Below, in pieces: positions 1 to 12,235 of a stretch of DNA of 64,000 nt (its first letter is position 1; each line of letters opens with the position of its first letter). A model generated the notes under the pieces. The model worked only from the letters and a program-made list of their open reading frames with translations, was not told the DNA's origin and made no database searches. A program made the translations under genes and the position numbers. The DNA comes from Sarcocystis neurona (taxonomy: Eukaryota; Apicomplexa; Conoidasida; Eucoccidiorida; Sarcocystidae): the NCBI GenBank assembly GCA_000727475.1, contig KL647320.1, positions 310,001-374,000 on the forward strand, read 5' to 3'.

Positions 1-982
1 CTTGTCACAGAGGTTGCTTCTAAGCTGCTGTACCTCTTTCGACGTATCAGTATTTGCACGGCGACGGTTGTAGCCATTGCCCCCGTTCACCTCTTGCAGC
101 TGGCGCCGCAGGTCTTGCAGCTGCCGTTGCTTGGTGGTGATACGTGCCTGTGGTCAGCAATTACACTGACGGGCATGCTGGTAAAGCACCGTTCGCAATG
201 TTTTCTTGCGTGCACACAGTCATGGTCTGCAGGATTGCAGGTGCGGGACATATCACGTTTGTGTCGAGATAATGTTACTGGTAGAAAAATCTATGCTGTA
301 GTATCGGGAGGCAACGACGGCATGAGGAGAACGTGGGGTATTCGAACCAGAAGATTTCACCCCGTTGTGAAGCTGCGGTGTACAGCGACATCCTGTGGAG
401 ATGGTAGGCTGTAGGATGGCTAATATCACTACGCAGCTTTCTGAAGAAAACGAACCTGCACTAAAAGGGTAGAGAGAAACGCTTGTGCGTACTCCAGATT
501 CCAGCAGGTATTAATTCGTGGCTCCGGGTACCTACCTGGAGTTCTGCCTCCTTATTAAGGAGGGCAGCCAGAACGGTGTCTTCCCGGTCTCTCAGATCAA
601 GTGCATAGTTCTTGTTGACAGAACCTTCAGGTGCCCCCAGGCTTCTACTGTGGCGCTGCGCTCGCAAGGATGGCACGTGCAGCCTCCGCTGCTCTTGGGG
701 CGCGCAGTAGCCTTGCCCCGCAGTTGCTGGGATGATCTGGTGATGGGGGTTCGGCAGCTGCGAGGGTGTGAGGGATGGGTTGCACACATAGTGTTGGCCA
801 TTAGGAGGTTTTATGCGCCCATACTCCGGTGGCGGATCCGAGTAGTGATAGAACTGCCCTTGCTGTGTCGGCGAAGGGAGGCAAGGAACAGGCACATACA
901 CGGTGCGAGGTGGCGGGGCATCCCCCGAAGCGTCCGATCTCCCGCAGGATATAGGGCACAAAATAGCACCTCCTCCCCCCAT
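1..982 (-). CDS. Coiled-coil protein gene, 5' part (runs off left edge)
   Basis: Unrecognised gene, partial. Exon 982-536 opens with an ATG at 982 (MGGGGAILCPI) and encodes a Pro/Tyr-rich stretch (about residues 20-90, including YHYSDPPPEYGR), then a charged segment ending REDTVLAALLNKEAELQ. It stops at a strong donor (CCAG/GTAGGT, GT at 535-534). The next exon starts at 147 after a CCACAG acceptor, in the same phase (0), and reads ARITTKQRQLQDLRRQLQEV, followed by a second charged segment to base 1. The joined protein is about 200 residues to the window edge. The heptad-like Leu/Gln/Glu pattern across the splice indicates a coiled coil. The intron (148-535) is 388 bp. The true start could lie in an upstream exon, since the frame is open to about 1033. 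A structural or cytoskeletal role is only a guess. Confidence 0.55.
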
Positions 983-3892
983 CACGTCGCATGCAACTCT
1001 ATAGTGTGGAGCACGGGAGGCGCCAGAATACACAGCGGCTTGTCACAATAACAAACGGCACTTTGCGTCTGGCCTAGCTCCTGATGAGGAGGTTCCGTCA
1101 TCGCATCGAGGAGTGCACCTCGCTTGCCTTTAGCTCACGGCTACGGCCAGCACACACGAGTCGTTTTTTATGCTTCCTACCTGCAAGAGCGAACAGTAGA
1201 CGACAAGAAAAATAAGGTGTCCGCCGATTAAATACGGTTCGACTAGAAAACAGAACTACCACCTTTCGTGACGGGTCCAGGTCACACGGGTTTGCCCTGA
1301 AAATCGTCTGACTGCACCTGTCCCGGCGAGCAGAATCTGCTCCACATGGTGGCTGGACAAGAGTAGATGGATACACGACGCTCGTGCACACTTTCGTGTG
1401 GTGTCGCAACAGGCCGGTGGTTGCGACACAGGGGTTAAACGAAGGCGTGGCCTGTTCTGACTGCTCTGTCAAAGTACCCACTTGAGAGAGCACCCAAATC
1501 CAAGTCGATACACAGCCGGTGCAGCCCTGACGCACTGAATGGTGCGGGCAGGCGCAGTCACTCGCTCCACCGGACGGTAAAGGTGTTGGGGAAATACTAC
1601 GGCTGTCAAGCTCACCGCGCCGTCAGCACCTGGTTGTGCGGGACTACGTAAGCTGAAAGCGAGAGACGGTAAGAAAGCCGACGGTTAGCCTCGGAGGACG
1701 CACACAGAATCAGTTCTTGCCACCTTCCTTATTACGTTCTTGAACAATGCACGATATATCTACGTAGTACCAAGCAGCATTCGTGTGAAGCTTCCTCAGA
1801 AATACATGTACGTATATCTGTACGGAAGATTCCACACCAGCTTGACGGTCGCAGGGATCCGTTTGCAAGCTAGCCGATGTGTACACTACGTAGGCAAGTG
1901 GGTAGACATTTTGCTGGCGATGACAGTGCACTGTCGGCGGCAACAGACACGCGCGGCGGCTCTTACGCGTGAAACTCATCAACTAACGAATGAAGGAATT
2001 GAAGAGCGCAGACAGCCGCCCCCACTACATCACGAAGTGCCTGAAAACCCTGTTTCTGCACCATTTCGACATTCAGGCAAAAAATGTCGTGCAGCCACGC
2101 TTCAGCACACGATTACATTTCGTACACGATATGTAGATAGGGTTTCGCCAGGGCATCTGCAAGCTCCAGCTCGCTACGCATATCGTGTCCCTGATAAATA
2201 AGGCATCAAACTGCAGAGCGAATACCCATTTTCTCGGCTTCTGACGCGGATGCGGCGCAGGAGAAAGTCTGTTCTGATGTTTACCGACGAACACGTCGGA
2301 GCCGCGCGTACCCCTCGCGGAGCAGTGGGAATGCACGGAACGACGGAGAAGCGAACTCTACGCCAGGGAACAAGGAATGTCTCTCAGTCCGCGTTAAACG
2401 GGCCGGACCCTTCAGAAATCTCAACTTGGCTGCAGCACCTGCACGTCAGATACCATCCTTGGTGTAAATTCGTAGAAGAAAAAGCCATGTTCTTAATTTA
2501 CACAGCGACTCGGCAGCGTTCGCACGCACGCCCCGCCGCCCGAGAAGGCATCACGGCCTACTACGCGACCGCAGAAGCGCGACCTAAAAATTCGAGGAAG
2601 TCGGTTTCAGGCTATCCCTGGATGCACCGAGCAGCCTTACTAAGTATTTTTGAACCCACTTCCTGGTAACGAGGGACAGCCACCCAGAAGGACACCATCG
2701 GGGCTGCTGCTCCGTCCCGAACGCTAGCTTGGCTGTCCAGCGTAACCAGGAAGTCCCGCTGACCGGTGATCGCTTCATGCTGCCGGGTGCATCGACGTCC
2801 ACGTATACGATCCAGCGCTCCGTTCTAGAAGGCGAAAATGTGTACCAACTCCCCTGTGACGGTACTTGTTGACCAGCTGGAACACCTAGCCTTGTAAGGG
2901 GAAGGGGACTTCACACTGCAGCGGCAGAGCAGGGGGAATTCAATGCGAATACAAAAATGAAAACTCAGCACCGCAGACTCCACGTGGACACCATGCGTCT
3001 ACATGCTGCGGACTGCGCAACAGCGGCTCTCTAAACTGTATAGCATTGCAGGACAAGTGAAGAGGGCAATGGTTTGTACACAAGTATACTAAGAAATGGC
3101 TCCATTTCACTTCTTGACGATGGATCCACCGTGGTGATTTGCTCGGGAGGCCTTGTGGATGGGAGAACAACCACTGGTTTTTCCCTGCAGGTTGTCCGAG
3201 AAACCAGTTACCTGAACTCTGCACCTCGAAATCCATCTGGCAACCGGAGAAAATAGGCCACCAACTCCTGGGACCATCACCATCGTGTAAACCTAGTGAC
3301 GCGTGCTTCTGCGGTGATAAATGTTCACGGCAAGTGTGCGAAACGATAGTGTGGTCTCCAGCTGCGGGGCATCCCCTCGAACGAGGTGGGCAGCCATGCT
3401 TTGGCCGAATCAGTCGTAGAAAACAGCTGCTGCGTAAACGAGGTTCAGGAGACACTGGGGAGCGCCTCAGCGCCATCACCTGGTACGCCAACAGTTTAGC
3501 GCTGCGTTGTCACTGTCAAGGAGGAACGTAAAATGGTACTTGCTCACGTATTGAGCATCCTCTTGAAATTTTGATGGTAGACGTTTAAGATTTTATCGCC
3601 TGCGTATTACGCAGCGCAGTACTCGTATGGGAACCTGTTCCATGCAAGGCTGTTTCGGGGTGCCAGTCGAGCTTGAGGGCCGCGCTTACGTAACGTACAG
3701 CAATTCTGTGTCACTCGACAACGTGCACAGGAACTCCTGGACGCCTACCTCTCTGGTATGTTCAACTGCAAATTTTGCACAGATCGTTGTGGCTTGGTAC
3801 CCACTGCACAATCGGAGTATCGACACTACAGGTCAGCCCGATCAATACGCCCGCGTGCCGGCGCGGGCCTTTCGCCAGTGCCGTTGACGGCT
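983..3892. other. Region without a confident gene
   Basis: Nothing firm is visible. A plus-strand ORF with a real ATG at 2250-2669 (139 residues, basic, no recognised motif) could be an exon. A minus-strand ORF at 2940-3491 and an overlapping plus ORF with several Cys at 3139-3531 compete for the same DNA. At roughly 50% GC, ORFs of this length can occur by chance and none has a convincing splice chain. The segment lies between the coiled-coil gene and the first duplication unit and may hold promoters for either side. Confidence 0.4.
2658..2754. repeat. Short imperfect inverted repeat
   Basis: The 24-base arm at 2658-2681 (ACTTCCTGGTAACG...) is matched, with a few mismatches, by the reverse complement of 2731-2754, leaving a spacer of 49 bases. 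It could form a hairpin in RNA or be the remnant of a small inverted-repeat element. No ORF with a mobile-element signature lies between the arms. Confidence 0.5.
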
Positions 3893-6870
3893 GGCGATAC
3901 TACGTACCTGGTATATGTAGTAGTGTCGTCTGATCCCCTGTCGCTCGTACATCCCCGCAGCACTTCATGAGGAACAGTCGCTTGAACGTGCAGGTCCCAA
4001 ACAAAAGTTAGAATAGAAGCTATAGTTATGAATAAATTCGTTCATAGGTGTTCTCCCGCTCACTACCTTGCCTATTGAAGCAGGTCGCACGCATTAACAG
4101 ATCGGTACTCTCGCCGGCACACGCCTGATCCTGCTGTTGTAAGCGCATCAAAAACTTCAGCAGAGGAGAGAGGTTCTTGCACGAAGACCCCTTTGAACGC
4201 TTCAGATCGGCCCCTTCTTGCCACCACCCCACCGCGCGTGCGGCTGTGAGCACCGGCGACACCAGCAGAGTCGGTGGACGACCAGTTTAAAATTCGGCCG
4301 TCTATGGTGCTGTTGGATTCGTCCTTAAAAACTGCTGAGACTACCACAGTGTTTAGCAAACCACTGGATTTTGTTAGCTCACTGTAGCGCGAAGGTGATG
4401 CGACAACGTGCACTTACGCATACACATATATATATATATATACTGTAGGCATCATCATCGTGTGCAGGGGTGCGTCGGCTCAGAAAAGCCACTTGAGGGG
4501 TCGAATTGAAGTGTATAATTTTGTGTACGGTCACTGGCGGAGTTCGCCCTGGTAACGAAACTACGTGAGTACGGTGCATGTCCCTTCTGTGTAGTTCTCC
4601 CGTCCGGTATATGTCAACAAAAACAACCGTAGCAGTCCCAAAGAAGTAAATTCTTCACTGTATCCCTCCTACTGCAAAAGCTACACAAAAAGCTCTCCAC
4701 AAGATTTGTCCCAGAAAAACTGCTCCTCTTTCGTGTTAGAGAAGCCCACGCGCGACAAATACCATACCCTAGACTAGTTAGGTTGCTTCACCGTACTGCT
4801 TTCGTCATCGCGGACCTACGGATCCGCTTGTTAGTAAAGTGACAACCAGCCAGCGCAGGTCCACCAACGGCCGGGTGCCGTGAAGGCCCTTGGCCAGCAA
4901 TAGTGAAAGGTCACACGCGCGTATGAGCGGAAGTCGGCCTCTGTCGTTGTGAAACAGTCATTCTGCTCATTCTGTTTAAGTTCAGAGGACCGCAACCATT
5001 TTCAAAGGTGACACGGACCGCACCAGCAGAAGCCGGCAGTACGTCAAAGGAATTGCATAGTAAAGCGCCTGCAGTCTGTGTAGTGGTCATTTTGCAACAA
5101 GCAACTCATCGTCGAACTCCAGTTTCCCCCGTAGCAAGAATCGCCAGGTTACGAGATGCCCGCTTCCAAACGGCAAGTGGTAGATGCGTCTACGAGAACG
5201 GAGCGTCAGGCAGCTTCATCGTCTGTCGTGCAAGAGGCTTCTAGCACCGCGGAAGTGTCAAAGTAAAATTCGATTACCGGTCGACATTTCATGGCTGACG
5301 GACCAGCTCAAGAGTGTTCCGATTGCTATGAGTACACTCTGCTATCCCAAACAGGGCTGCGTTACGCGTGTTACTTTTACCAGGTCCATCATCACCATGC
5401 ATTTCCGCTTTGAGGATGGACTGAGACGTTCCATGGCAGTGCATGCGCGGAAGCCTCGACAGTGAAGAATCACGAGGGTTCAGCTGTCGACAGCTGCACA
5501 CTGCCTCAAATCGCTCTCCGATACGAGTGTGTGCAGCGGCCCACATGCAAGACATCAACGAAAATCACCGATCTTAACCAGAGAGGTCAATGCGTTACCC
5601 TCGCACGTAGCACTACAGCGTACAATCTGGTAGGAAGACGGAAAAATGAGGTAAAACGCTTGAAGGGAAGCACCAAGGTGACATCTTAACCTTCCCACAG
5701 ATCCACCTCAATGAGGTTCCACATTTTCGCTTCGGTGGAAAACAGACGACGCTAAAGCACCATCGGTTTCTGCTGCATTCTCTCTCCCAGGCCGAAGAAA
5801 CGCCTGAACACACCTAGATTTTGACTATCACTGCAGCAACGCACCACTTGAACAACACACGGTAGAAGACATCGGAGACCGTAGAAAATGGTACCAGTAA
5901 GAGCGTCTACTGTTTACTCCGTGCTTGAGTGGCTTCATGGTCTAATTGGCGGAAACAGGAGCTTATGCGCACGTGCGGCCAGCTGGGTCGGTAAAAACGC
6001 AAAAGCAGCGCGTGCAAGATGGATTACCTGGCACGCTTCGTCACCTACGTCACAGGAGGAAATGGTCCATGTTCTGAGGCGATGTCCTTCAGTAAACATT
6101 TCATAGCAGTGCCTCACATACACAGCTGCACGTGGGACCATCAACGCCAAAAGGCACGCGTGGAATGGTTTGTCGGAGGGTACCGCGAGTGCCCTGAAAA
6201 ACGTCGCGTCTCTTCATGGAGAGGAATCTTGGCGACGCAGCTCGGTGACAAATGCGCGGGGCGTGTTTTTTCTTCTCGTACGTCTTTTACCGTGTGTTAG
6301 TAAGATGGGGCGTGAATGGGCAACCGTAGCCATTCAGCTGTATGTACGCGTTCCTTCGAAGTGACTTTCTGTCTGCTATGCAACTTCACAGTCCATCTCG
6401 ACGGCGCCTGCGTGCCACGCAACACTTCCGCTGCTCCTTTTGATATTGCGGCGCCAGCGAACCCTTAACGTTATCGCGACGCTGCCCACACCTCGCACCG
6501 TTGGTTGTTAGCTGAAGGATAGAGGGGACCTTTCATAAATGCACCTAATTCCATTCTTTTCCACCTTAAGTATCTCTACATACTAAGTGAGAGTGCCACA
6601 AAGGAGCAGGGGGACTGTCTGCTAGATTTTGTTTGCTTGAGACGTGCGACGGCATGTGGTTGATATTATGTGTTAACCTCCTGCCATAATCGTGCGATAA
6701 TTGTCGTGTAGGTGGTTTATAGCTGCACGCAGGTTCACGCTGGAGGGCTAGGGAACAACGGCGGAAGTGATGTTACATCGACAGCATCTATGTTAGGAGA
6801 AAGGGGGTTCCCGGGTTTCGAGTGTGGCACATATGTGGTAAGCTTTTTGTCGAAAACAGAGGACGACAGA

Positions 6871-7782
6871 ATGGGATTTCCGCAACATATCTGGGAGCGT
6901 GGTTTGCTCTACTCTTTCTTAATAGTGGCAGTGTGGATGAAGAGATCGCTGATTGCCTGCTGTAGCGATGAAGCTAATACAGCAGCCACTGGCAACGTTT
7001 CACTGACGGCGAAAATAACAGAATCGGATTCCCAGCGTCTGCCCACGCAAGACGCAACACCTGAAGCCAGCCACAACGCGACTGAATACCCCCGATTTCG
7101 CGGGCCGTCCCCCGCACAGCGACTGCTTACCCGGATTTCATTGGACAAATCATCTGCACGGGCGAGGAACTCTGCCAAGAAGAACGCTTTAGAAAAGGCA
7201 ATTGGGGTGCATGGCGACGTAAGCGTTCTCAAAAGCCACTTCAAAGTGATTATGGCAGTCCAAAAGAAATTGGCTGGCGAGGCTGGTGTGGCCCCAGAAG
7301 CTGAAGGGACGGACATAGAACCCACCACAACGGATGAGCTAAGACTACTTTTGACGGCTCTGAACCTCCTTGAAAGCAGCCCAAAACGAGATTCGCCCCT
7401 AGAATCACTAGTCCGCACGATACAAAAAATGCTGCAGGCGCTTGACCAAGATTGGTCTGCCGCAACAGAGCATGAGGAAAACAGAAACAACAATGTAGAA
7501 GGGACGCCTTCGAGTAATCTAAATGGATCTTCTGAAGCAGGAGAGCAGGTACCTACTGCGTGCTTCCTCACCAGGTCACAGTCCTCTTTGTCGTCACCAA
7601 CTGCACTGCTAGCCTTTGAACATTTGAGATGTGCCCGCATTGTTTTGAAACAGCAGCTGAAGTGGTTTTTGGAGCGAAGGGGAACGGGCCTGGCGCTGCG
7701 GTCCGAGCCCGAGACGACTGGGTCGCTAGCGCAAGGTGAAGGGCACCGCCCTGATGAGGCCCCATCTACCACCGAAGCGTAA
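6871..7782 (+). CDS. Putative secreted or membrane-anchored protein, duplicated family, copy 1
   Basis: Unrecognised 303-residue protein. The ATG at 6871 is chosen because the sequence just before it (GAGGACGACAGA) and the residues just after it are conserved in the paralogue at 21145. A hydrophobic stretch at about residues 10-27 (RGLLYSFLIVAVWMKRS) then CCSDE could be a signal peptide or signal anchor; it is flanked by Arg/Lys. The rest is hydrophilic and probably helical: a basic segment (residues about 90-115), a Leu-rich segment (about 145-195) with LQALDQDWSA, an Asn/Ser-rich linker, and a C-terminal amphipathic helix (RIVLKQQLKWFLERRG). The W-containing segments are what the paralogues share best; the middle is almost unalignable. 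A secreted host- or oocyst-facing protein would fit but is inference. An upstream exon joining at the AG just before GAGGACGACAGAATG (AACAG acceptor) is an alternative start model. Confidence 0.6.
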   Translation: MGFPQHIWERGLLYSFLIVAVWMKRSLIACCSDEANTAATGNVSLTAKITESDSQRLPTQDATPEASHNATEYPRFRGPSPAQRLLTRISLDKSSARARNSAKKNALEKAIGVHGDVSVLKSHFKVIMAVQKKLAGEAGVAPEAEGTDIEPTTTDELRLLLTALNLLESSPKRDSPLESLVRTIQKMLQALDQDWSAATEHEENRNNNVEGTPSSNLNGSSEAGEQVPTACFLTRSQSSLSSPTALLAFEHLRCARIVLKQQLKWFLERRGTGLALRSEPETTGSLAQGEGHRPDEAPSTTEA

Positions 7783-9594
7783 TAAACTGTATTTTTGCTT
7801 CAGTGATGTAACTAGTTTCCAGAAGTGAGCCTGCGGCGCTATTGGCATCGTTGGGAGTGGATTTAACGACTTAATTCAGCAGCACTGTAGCTTCACTAGT
7901 AGAGCGGGAAGCGCGCAGAGCGACGGGACGGGCCACTGATGAGTAAGTAATTTTTCCAAAGGGAGCCCGCGCGCTGATGATTATGATGGGCTGTGTGTGG
8001 AACCAGCTAGCGTGCCAGCGATTGAAGGTTTCCAGGCATCATGTTGAGCAGGCCGCTTGCGTGTTCTCTCGTTGGGACGCACAAGTTCTGGTGCGGGTGA
8101 CACACAGTAATGTTGGTAAGAGGGTACAGTCGGATTTGTCCTTCCTTCACGCGAAAAATATAGTGCAGTGGTTGTAGACTCATTGTGCGGTTCCTCTGCC
8201 CTACTACGACGGTATACGAAAAAAGCAATGATTGCCTTCCGGAGCGCTTTCTTCCGCGTATAGTGTCGGCGAAGGCCACTCCACGTCCGTCTGAGGTGAC
8301 GCTGCCATCATGTTGCAGTTTCACGACTAGCCGGATTCCTCATTTTTGCTTCCAGAGGCGTAGGACCTCTCTCCGGTGCTGTTTGTTGTCTGTTGGTGAT
8401 TGCTTACGGTTACACCGTTTTCGCACTTGAAGCTAAATAGGAAGACTGAGGACGGTGTCTGTTGACGGGCAGAGACGAAGCACTTCAACGCGCACGACGC
8501 GTGTTATTTTGTTGTAACAGGTCACTCCGTAAATCCGTCTTTACTGGTCAGTCGCTACGTCTTATTTACACCTGGAAACTCAGTGACAACCAGGCAGCTG
8601 CTCTGTCTTTCTGGGGCAATCCGACATCATCTTGCACACGGTCGTTTCACTGTTTTCTGAGGGGGAGCGTACGAAGCGGACGCCAGGTCCCAAACCGCGA
8701 GACCGTTAAGGCGAGATACAGGAAGTGCTGGCAACCCCGCCCCCCCCCCCTGTCCAGGCCAGGTGGCCGCATCACCGGACAAGCTAGTGACTAGTTTGTC
8801 ATCTTCCGCGCCGCCCCACGTGCATACTTCCGAATACGGAATCCAGTCCAAAACACAAGTTACCCATTGTTCAAGGCTCTTCACCTGAGTGGGTGCTAGT
8901 CCACAGCGGGATGAACTTCAGTTCGCAGAGGCTGGAGCAGCAGGTCCTGACTGACTCACACACAGTTTCAATTGTCAGTTCTATATTGTAAGCAAGCGAG
9001 TGGTGTGACACAGTCGTAAATGGCCACGAGGCCTACAAACGCCGGTAGTGGAACCTTGCAGAAGACAGTGTGCACGACTCAAACACAGTTTACAAAATCC
9101 TACCAGAAGACACCATCGAAAGCTCAGGCGCCTTTTCCCGTATACAAATTCTATCTGCTCCGCAGAAGGAAGTGCCGCCAGGCATCGAAGCCAGCAGGTG
9201 GCTGCACACCGAAGGCAAAAACAGCCACATCCGGACACCCTGACGCATAGCTCTTACATCCTGGAGAGTGTACGCATTTTACGACCGAATCTGCGTCTAC
9301 ACCGAACAGCCACATCAAGGAGTGAGACGAGCATCGTCGGAATACACAGGACAAAATCTTCACAGCCCGTTACCGACCGTTTCAGAGCCAACGACACAGA
9401 TGCGGTGCGGCTTCTGTGTGATGCTTCGCTGCAGGTGTTGCTGACTAAGAAGGCACACGTGCACCCTAGGTACACGAGAAGCAGGTCGTACTGTATGAGC
9501 TCTTGTAAAACACACGGAGGCGTAGCCCACTGTGTGCACACACGCAGCCATATTAATTGGCAGAGCAGCTATACTGTGTGTAATCCATTGAGGC
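7783..9594. other. Duplicated flank downstream of copy 1; no confident gene
   Basis: This stretch aligns with about 21931-23970. Two blocks are best kept. At 8007-8324 both units keep an open minus-strand frame (GRQSLLF/GRQSVIC, then IRLYPLT/LRLYPPT). Around 9280-9440 both keep a plus-strand frame containing TEQPHQG/SEQPHQG and CGFCV. Neither has a start codon or splice sites I can defend, so they may be fossil exons, or the frames may be open by chance in well-conserved DNA. Confidence 0.4.
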
Positions 9595-12233
9595 TGGCAT
9601 GTGCCGTTTCAGAAAATTTATTTGGCTGTCTCACAAATCAGTCACTGCCCTTCACGCTACTGTGAGCCTACTAAAACCACATAAGTGTTTGCTGTTCTCA
9701 CGGTCATGTCGTGACCCTGCGTAGTGGTGACTGTTTGTCTGCGCTGCGTGAGGGTAATGAAGCAAGCAATACAGCAGGAAGCTGCGCGACTACAGACTAT
9801 CCGTACTTTCTCCGTTAACGTAACAGACGTCAGAGCAACACACTGAAGCGTATATCAAGATTGCAGGATGAAGATCGCTTCCCTTCTTTCCTCGCGAAAA
9901 GCAAACTTACAAACTAATCAGAACTATTAGCGATGTAGCATGTCCAGGCCGCGTCTGGAGGGATCACGCGAACAGATACAGGAGTTGTTTATCTGGCGTG
10001 TGCTACATCATCCGAAGCACTGTTACCAAAGGAGAACGTTCCGTCGCGTACCGCTTCCCTTCTAGTTAACCCACCTTGTGACGAACTGTGGACAAATAGC
10101 AGGCGTTGAACACGTCTGATCCTCCTCTTCTTCACTTGCAAGGTACGTATCTGTAAAAAAGTCTCTCTCACACCTGCGTCCTTACCACGTCCTTATCTTA
10201 TATATTTACCACTGTTGGTTCTGTACCGTATGCTAACACGCCGACGCTACGTAATTTAAGACCAGCCGTAGACCATTTCTTCGCTGAGGATGTTTGATAA
10301 TTGTGGCATCATTAAATTTCCCACTATAGACCTGTAACGAGCACGCAGAGCTGTTTGGATTCCTTTCTTTGCGAATTCCAATCTTGGACGGAAGCTATTC
10401 GGTCTCCACGTTGGCGGGAACCGCATAATCGGTTGTTCGTGACACTACCAACAAACTGGTTTGAGAGCACGGCTTTGTCACTACTAGAAGGCCCAGCTTC
10501 TCCACATGGTCAGAATGAGGTTTCAGATGAGCCACTGGGAAGCACCAAGCCTGACTCAGAACAAGGTACGAGACCGTCCGATAGAAGCCTGAACATGGTT
10601 CGCTTGCCACGCACCGCAGGTCAGCCGCTCAACCCCGCAAACGTGGCGGAGTATGAGGCCGTAGTTACATACATCTACCCTCAAACTATACGAGGAGACG
10701 GTGTCTGCGGAAGCATGTTGCTGCGCAGCGTAAGTGCCCAGTACTACCGCGCTGATTGTTGGAAAGTTTGCCGAGCCCAACAGCAGGTCGAAGCCGAAGA
10801 AAATTCGTCTCGACACGCGCTTGTGAGACGCTGCAATTACGCTGTGCTGACACTGCGCACACAAAACCTTTGTGAGCCTGTGGTAGTCTTGGAATACATA
10901 TATGTATATATATATAGATAGATGTATGTGTATAGGCCCGAAGACCACCGCATGTGTATGTGTACATACTCGTATGTGCGTATGTGAGCGGTTGTTGGCT
11001 GGGTGTGGGGCCGCATGCAAATAAATGTGTACGCCTTTTGTGAGGTGGCCCACGGTGACTTGCTTACCGCATCGGTAAGCCTTCGTCCCGTCAAGTCGCC
11101 TTTTTTGCCGGGGCGTCCCACGCAAGTGTACTGTTACGATTCACGTGAATATTTCACCAGACTCTTCATTTTTAGGCCTTACGTAACCCGTATGGTCCCG
11201 GCAAGTCCCAGACTCACACCGTTAGCGCATACGCCGCCGATTGTAAGAGCTGTTTGGGCGATGCAGTGAAGCTTCAGAAGGGATGGAAAGCGCAGCGGTG
11301 AGGCGGTTTTCCACTCCGGGAGTTCGTGTGGAGTGGCGGTACTGGGACGCCGACCTTTTTCAGATGTGTAAAAATCGGACTCGACCATATCCCACACAGT
11401 TGTCCGTCACTTAAGGATATGTGAGGAGCTGGCCAGACTACTCCGCACAGGTTGACAGTGGTCCCTTACGCAGCTGTCTCACCTGTCGTCAGCTTCCTCT
11501 TCACGGCTTACCATGGTGTCAGACGTGACTCTATTAGTGAAGGACTGTGGATGAATCATCGTGTCGGAGGAGCGACGGTACTTGAGTTGTCGCCACAGAC
11601 GTAAGGAGATTCCGTATCGCGCTCGTACTTTTTACCTGAAGACCACACTTCCCGCGCCAGCACCCCCCCTAACGTGCATAAAGCTTCAGCCAACCTAGAC
11701 TGTGACAACTGAGTAAAGTTGGACCTTCCAAGCTTCTAGACCTAAACAACAGATGCTGCTCGTGCAGGGTTTGTATATTGTTGACAGTACGCGCTGTGGG
11801 GTTTTCTCTAAGCTGCGTAGTCTCTATACACGGTGGAAGGCATAACGTCACACAGCATTTATGAAGAGCTGAAACGGAAATACGTGAACTTGGAGTGCAC
11901 CCTGAGGCGTCACCTTCTTTATCTTGAAAGCAAACCGCCAAATGGTGTTACTGGTCAATCATGCTGCTGAGCTAATGCGGACGAGCGCGCCTCTGTAGCG
12001 GTGCACCACATTAGCAAGCTCGTCCTTACGTAGGTGAGAACCGCATAACCACACACTTTTTTTGTACGGTGTCTGCCGCTTGTACTCGGAGCCGCACGCT
12101 CGCGCGTTGTACTCGAAACTGCTACGCCCCTTACCTTTGACGGTCTACAATGTTGCTTCATCGATTGTTGTCGCTGCTGCACAAACGAAGTGACACGCAG
12201 AAAGACAGTAGCGACCTACCCGCGAACCACTTC
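9595..12233. other. Segment present in unit 1 only (about 2.6 kb)
   Basis: Unit 1 and unit 2 align up to about 9590/23970 and resume at 12234/23975, so this 2.6-kb stretch was either inserted in unit 1 or lost from unit 2. I saw no terminal inverted repeats, target duplication or transposase. It contains the candidate gene at 10355-10921, followed by a short TA/GT microsatellite (10893-10990). The remainder (10990-12230) shows no supportable gene. Confidence 0.6.
10355..10921 (+). CDS. Candidate small gene in unit-1-specific segment
   Basis: Unrecognised. The frame is open from 10355 to the TAG at 10921; the first in-frame ATG is at 10595, so an upstream exon may supply the N terminus. The composition is protein-like, with an acidic/Ser stretch and then MVRLPRTAGQPLNPANVAEY. 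A strong donor (CGCAGC/GTAAGT, GT at 10730) and a CCCAACAG acceptor (exon from 10784) remove 54 bases in phase 0, so the frame is open with or without splicing. The C-terminal part is Cys-containing (RRCNYAVLTLRTQNLCEP) and ends in residues translated from the TA microsatellite, which suggests that the real stop or a donor lies a little earlier. It has no counterpart in unit 2. Confidence 0.35.
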   Translation: MDSFLCEFQSWTEAIRSPRWREPHNRLFVTLPTNWFESTALSLLEGPASPHGQNEVSDEPLGSTKPDSEQGTRPSDRSLNMVRLPRTAGQPLNPANVAEYEAVVTYIYPQTIRGDGVCGSMLLRSVSAQYYRADCWKVCRAQQQVEAEENSSRHALVRRCNYAVLTLRTQNLCEPVVVLEYIYVYIYR

Positions 12234-12235
12234 TG

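Noticed and set aside
6712..6870. Upstream extension of the 6871 gene from a GTG at 6712
   Set aside because: No ATG fits the conserved part, and similarity to the paralogue in this frame begins only just before 6871.
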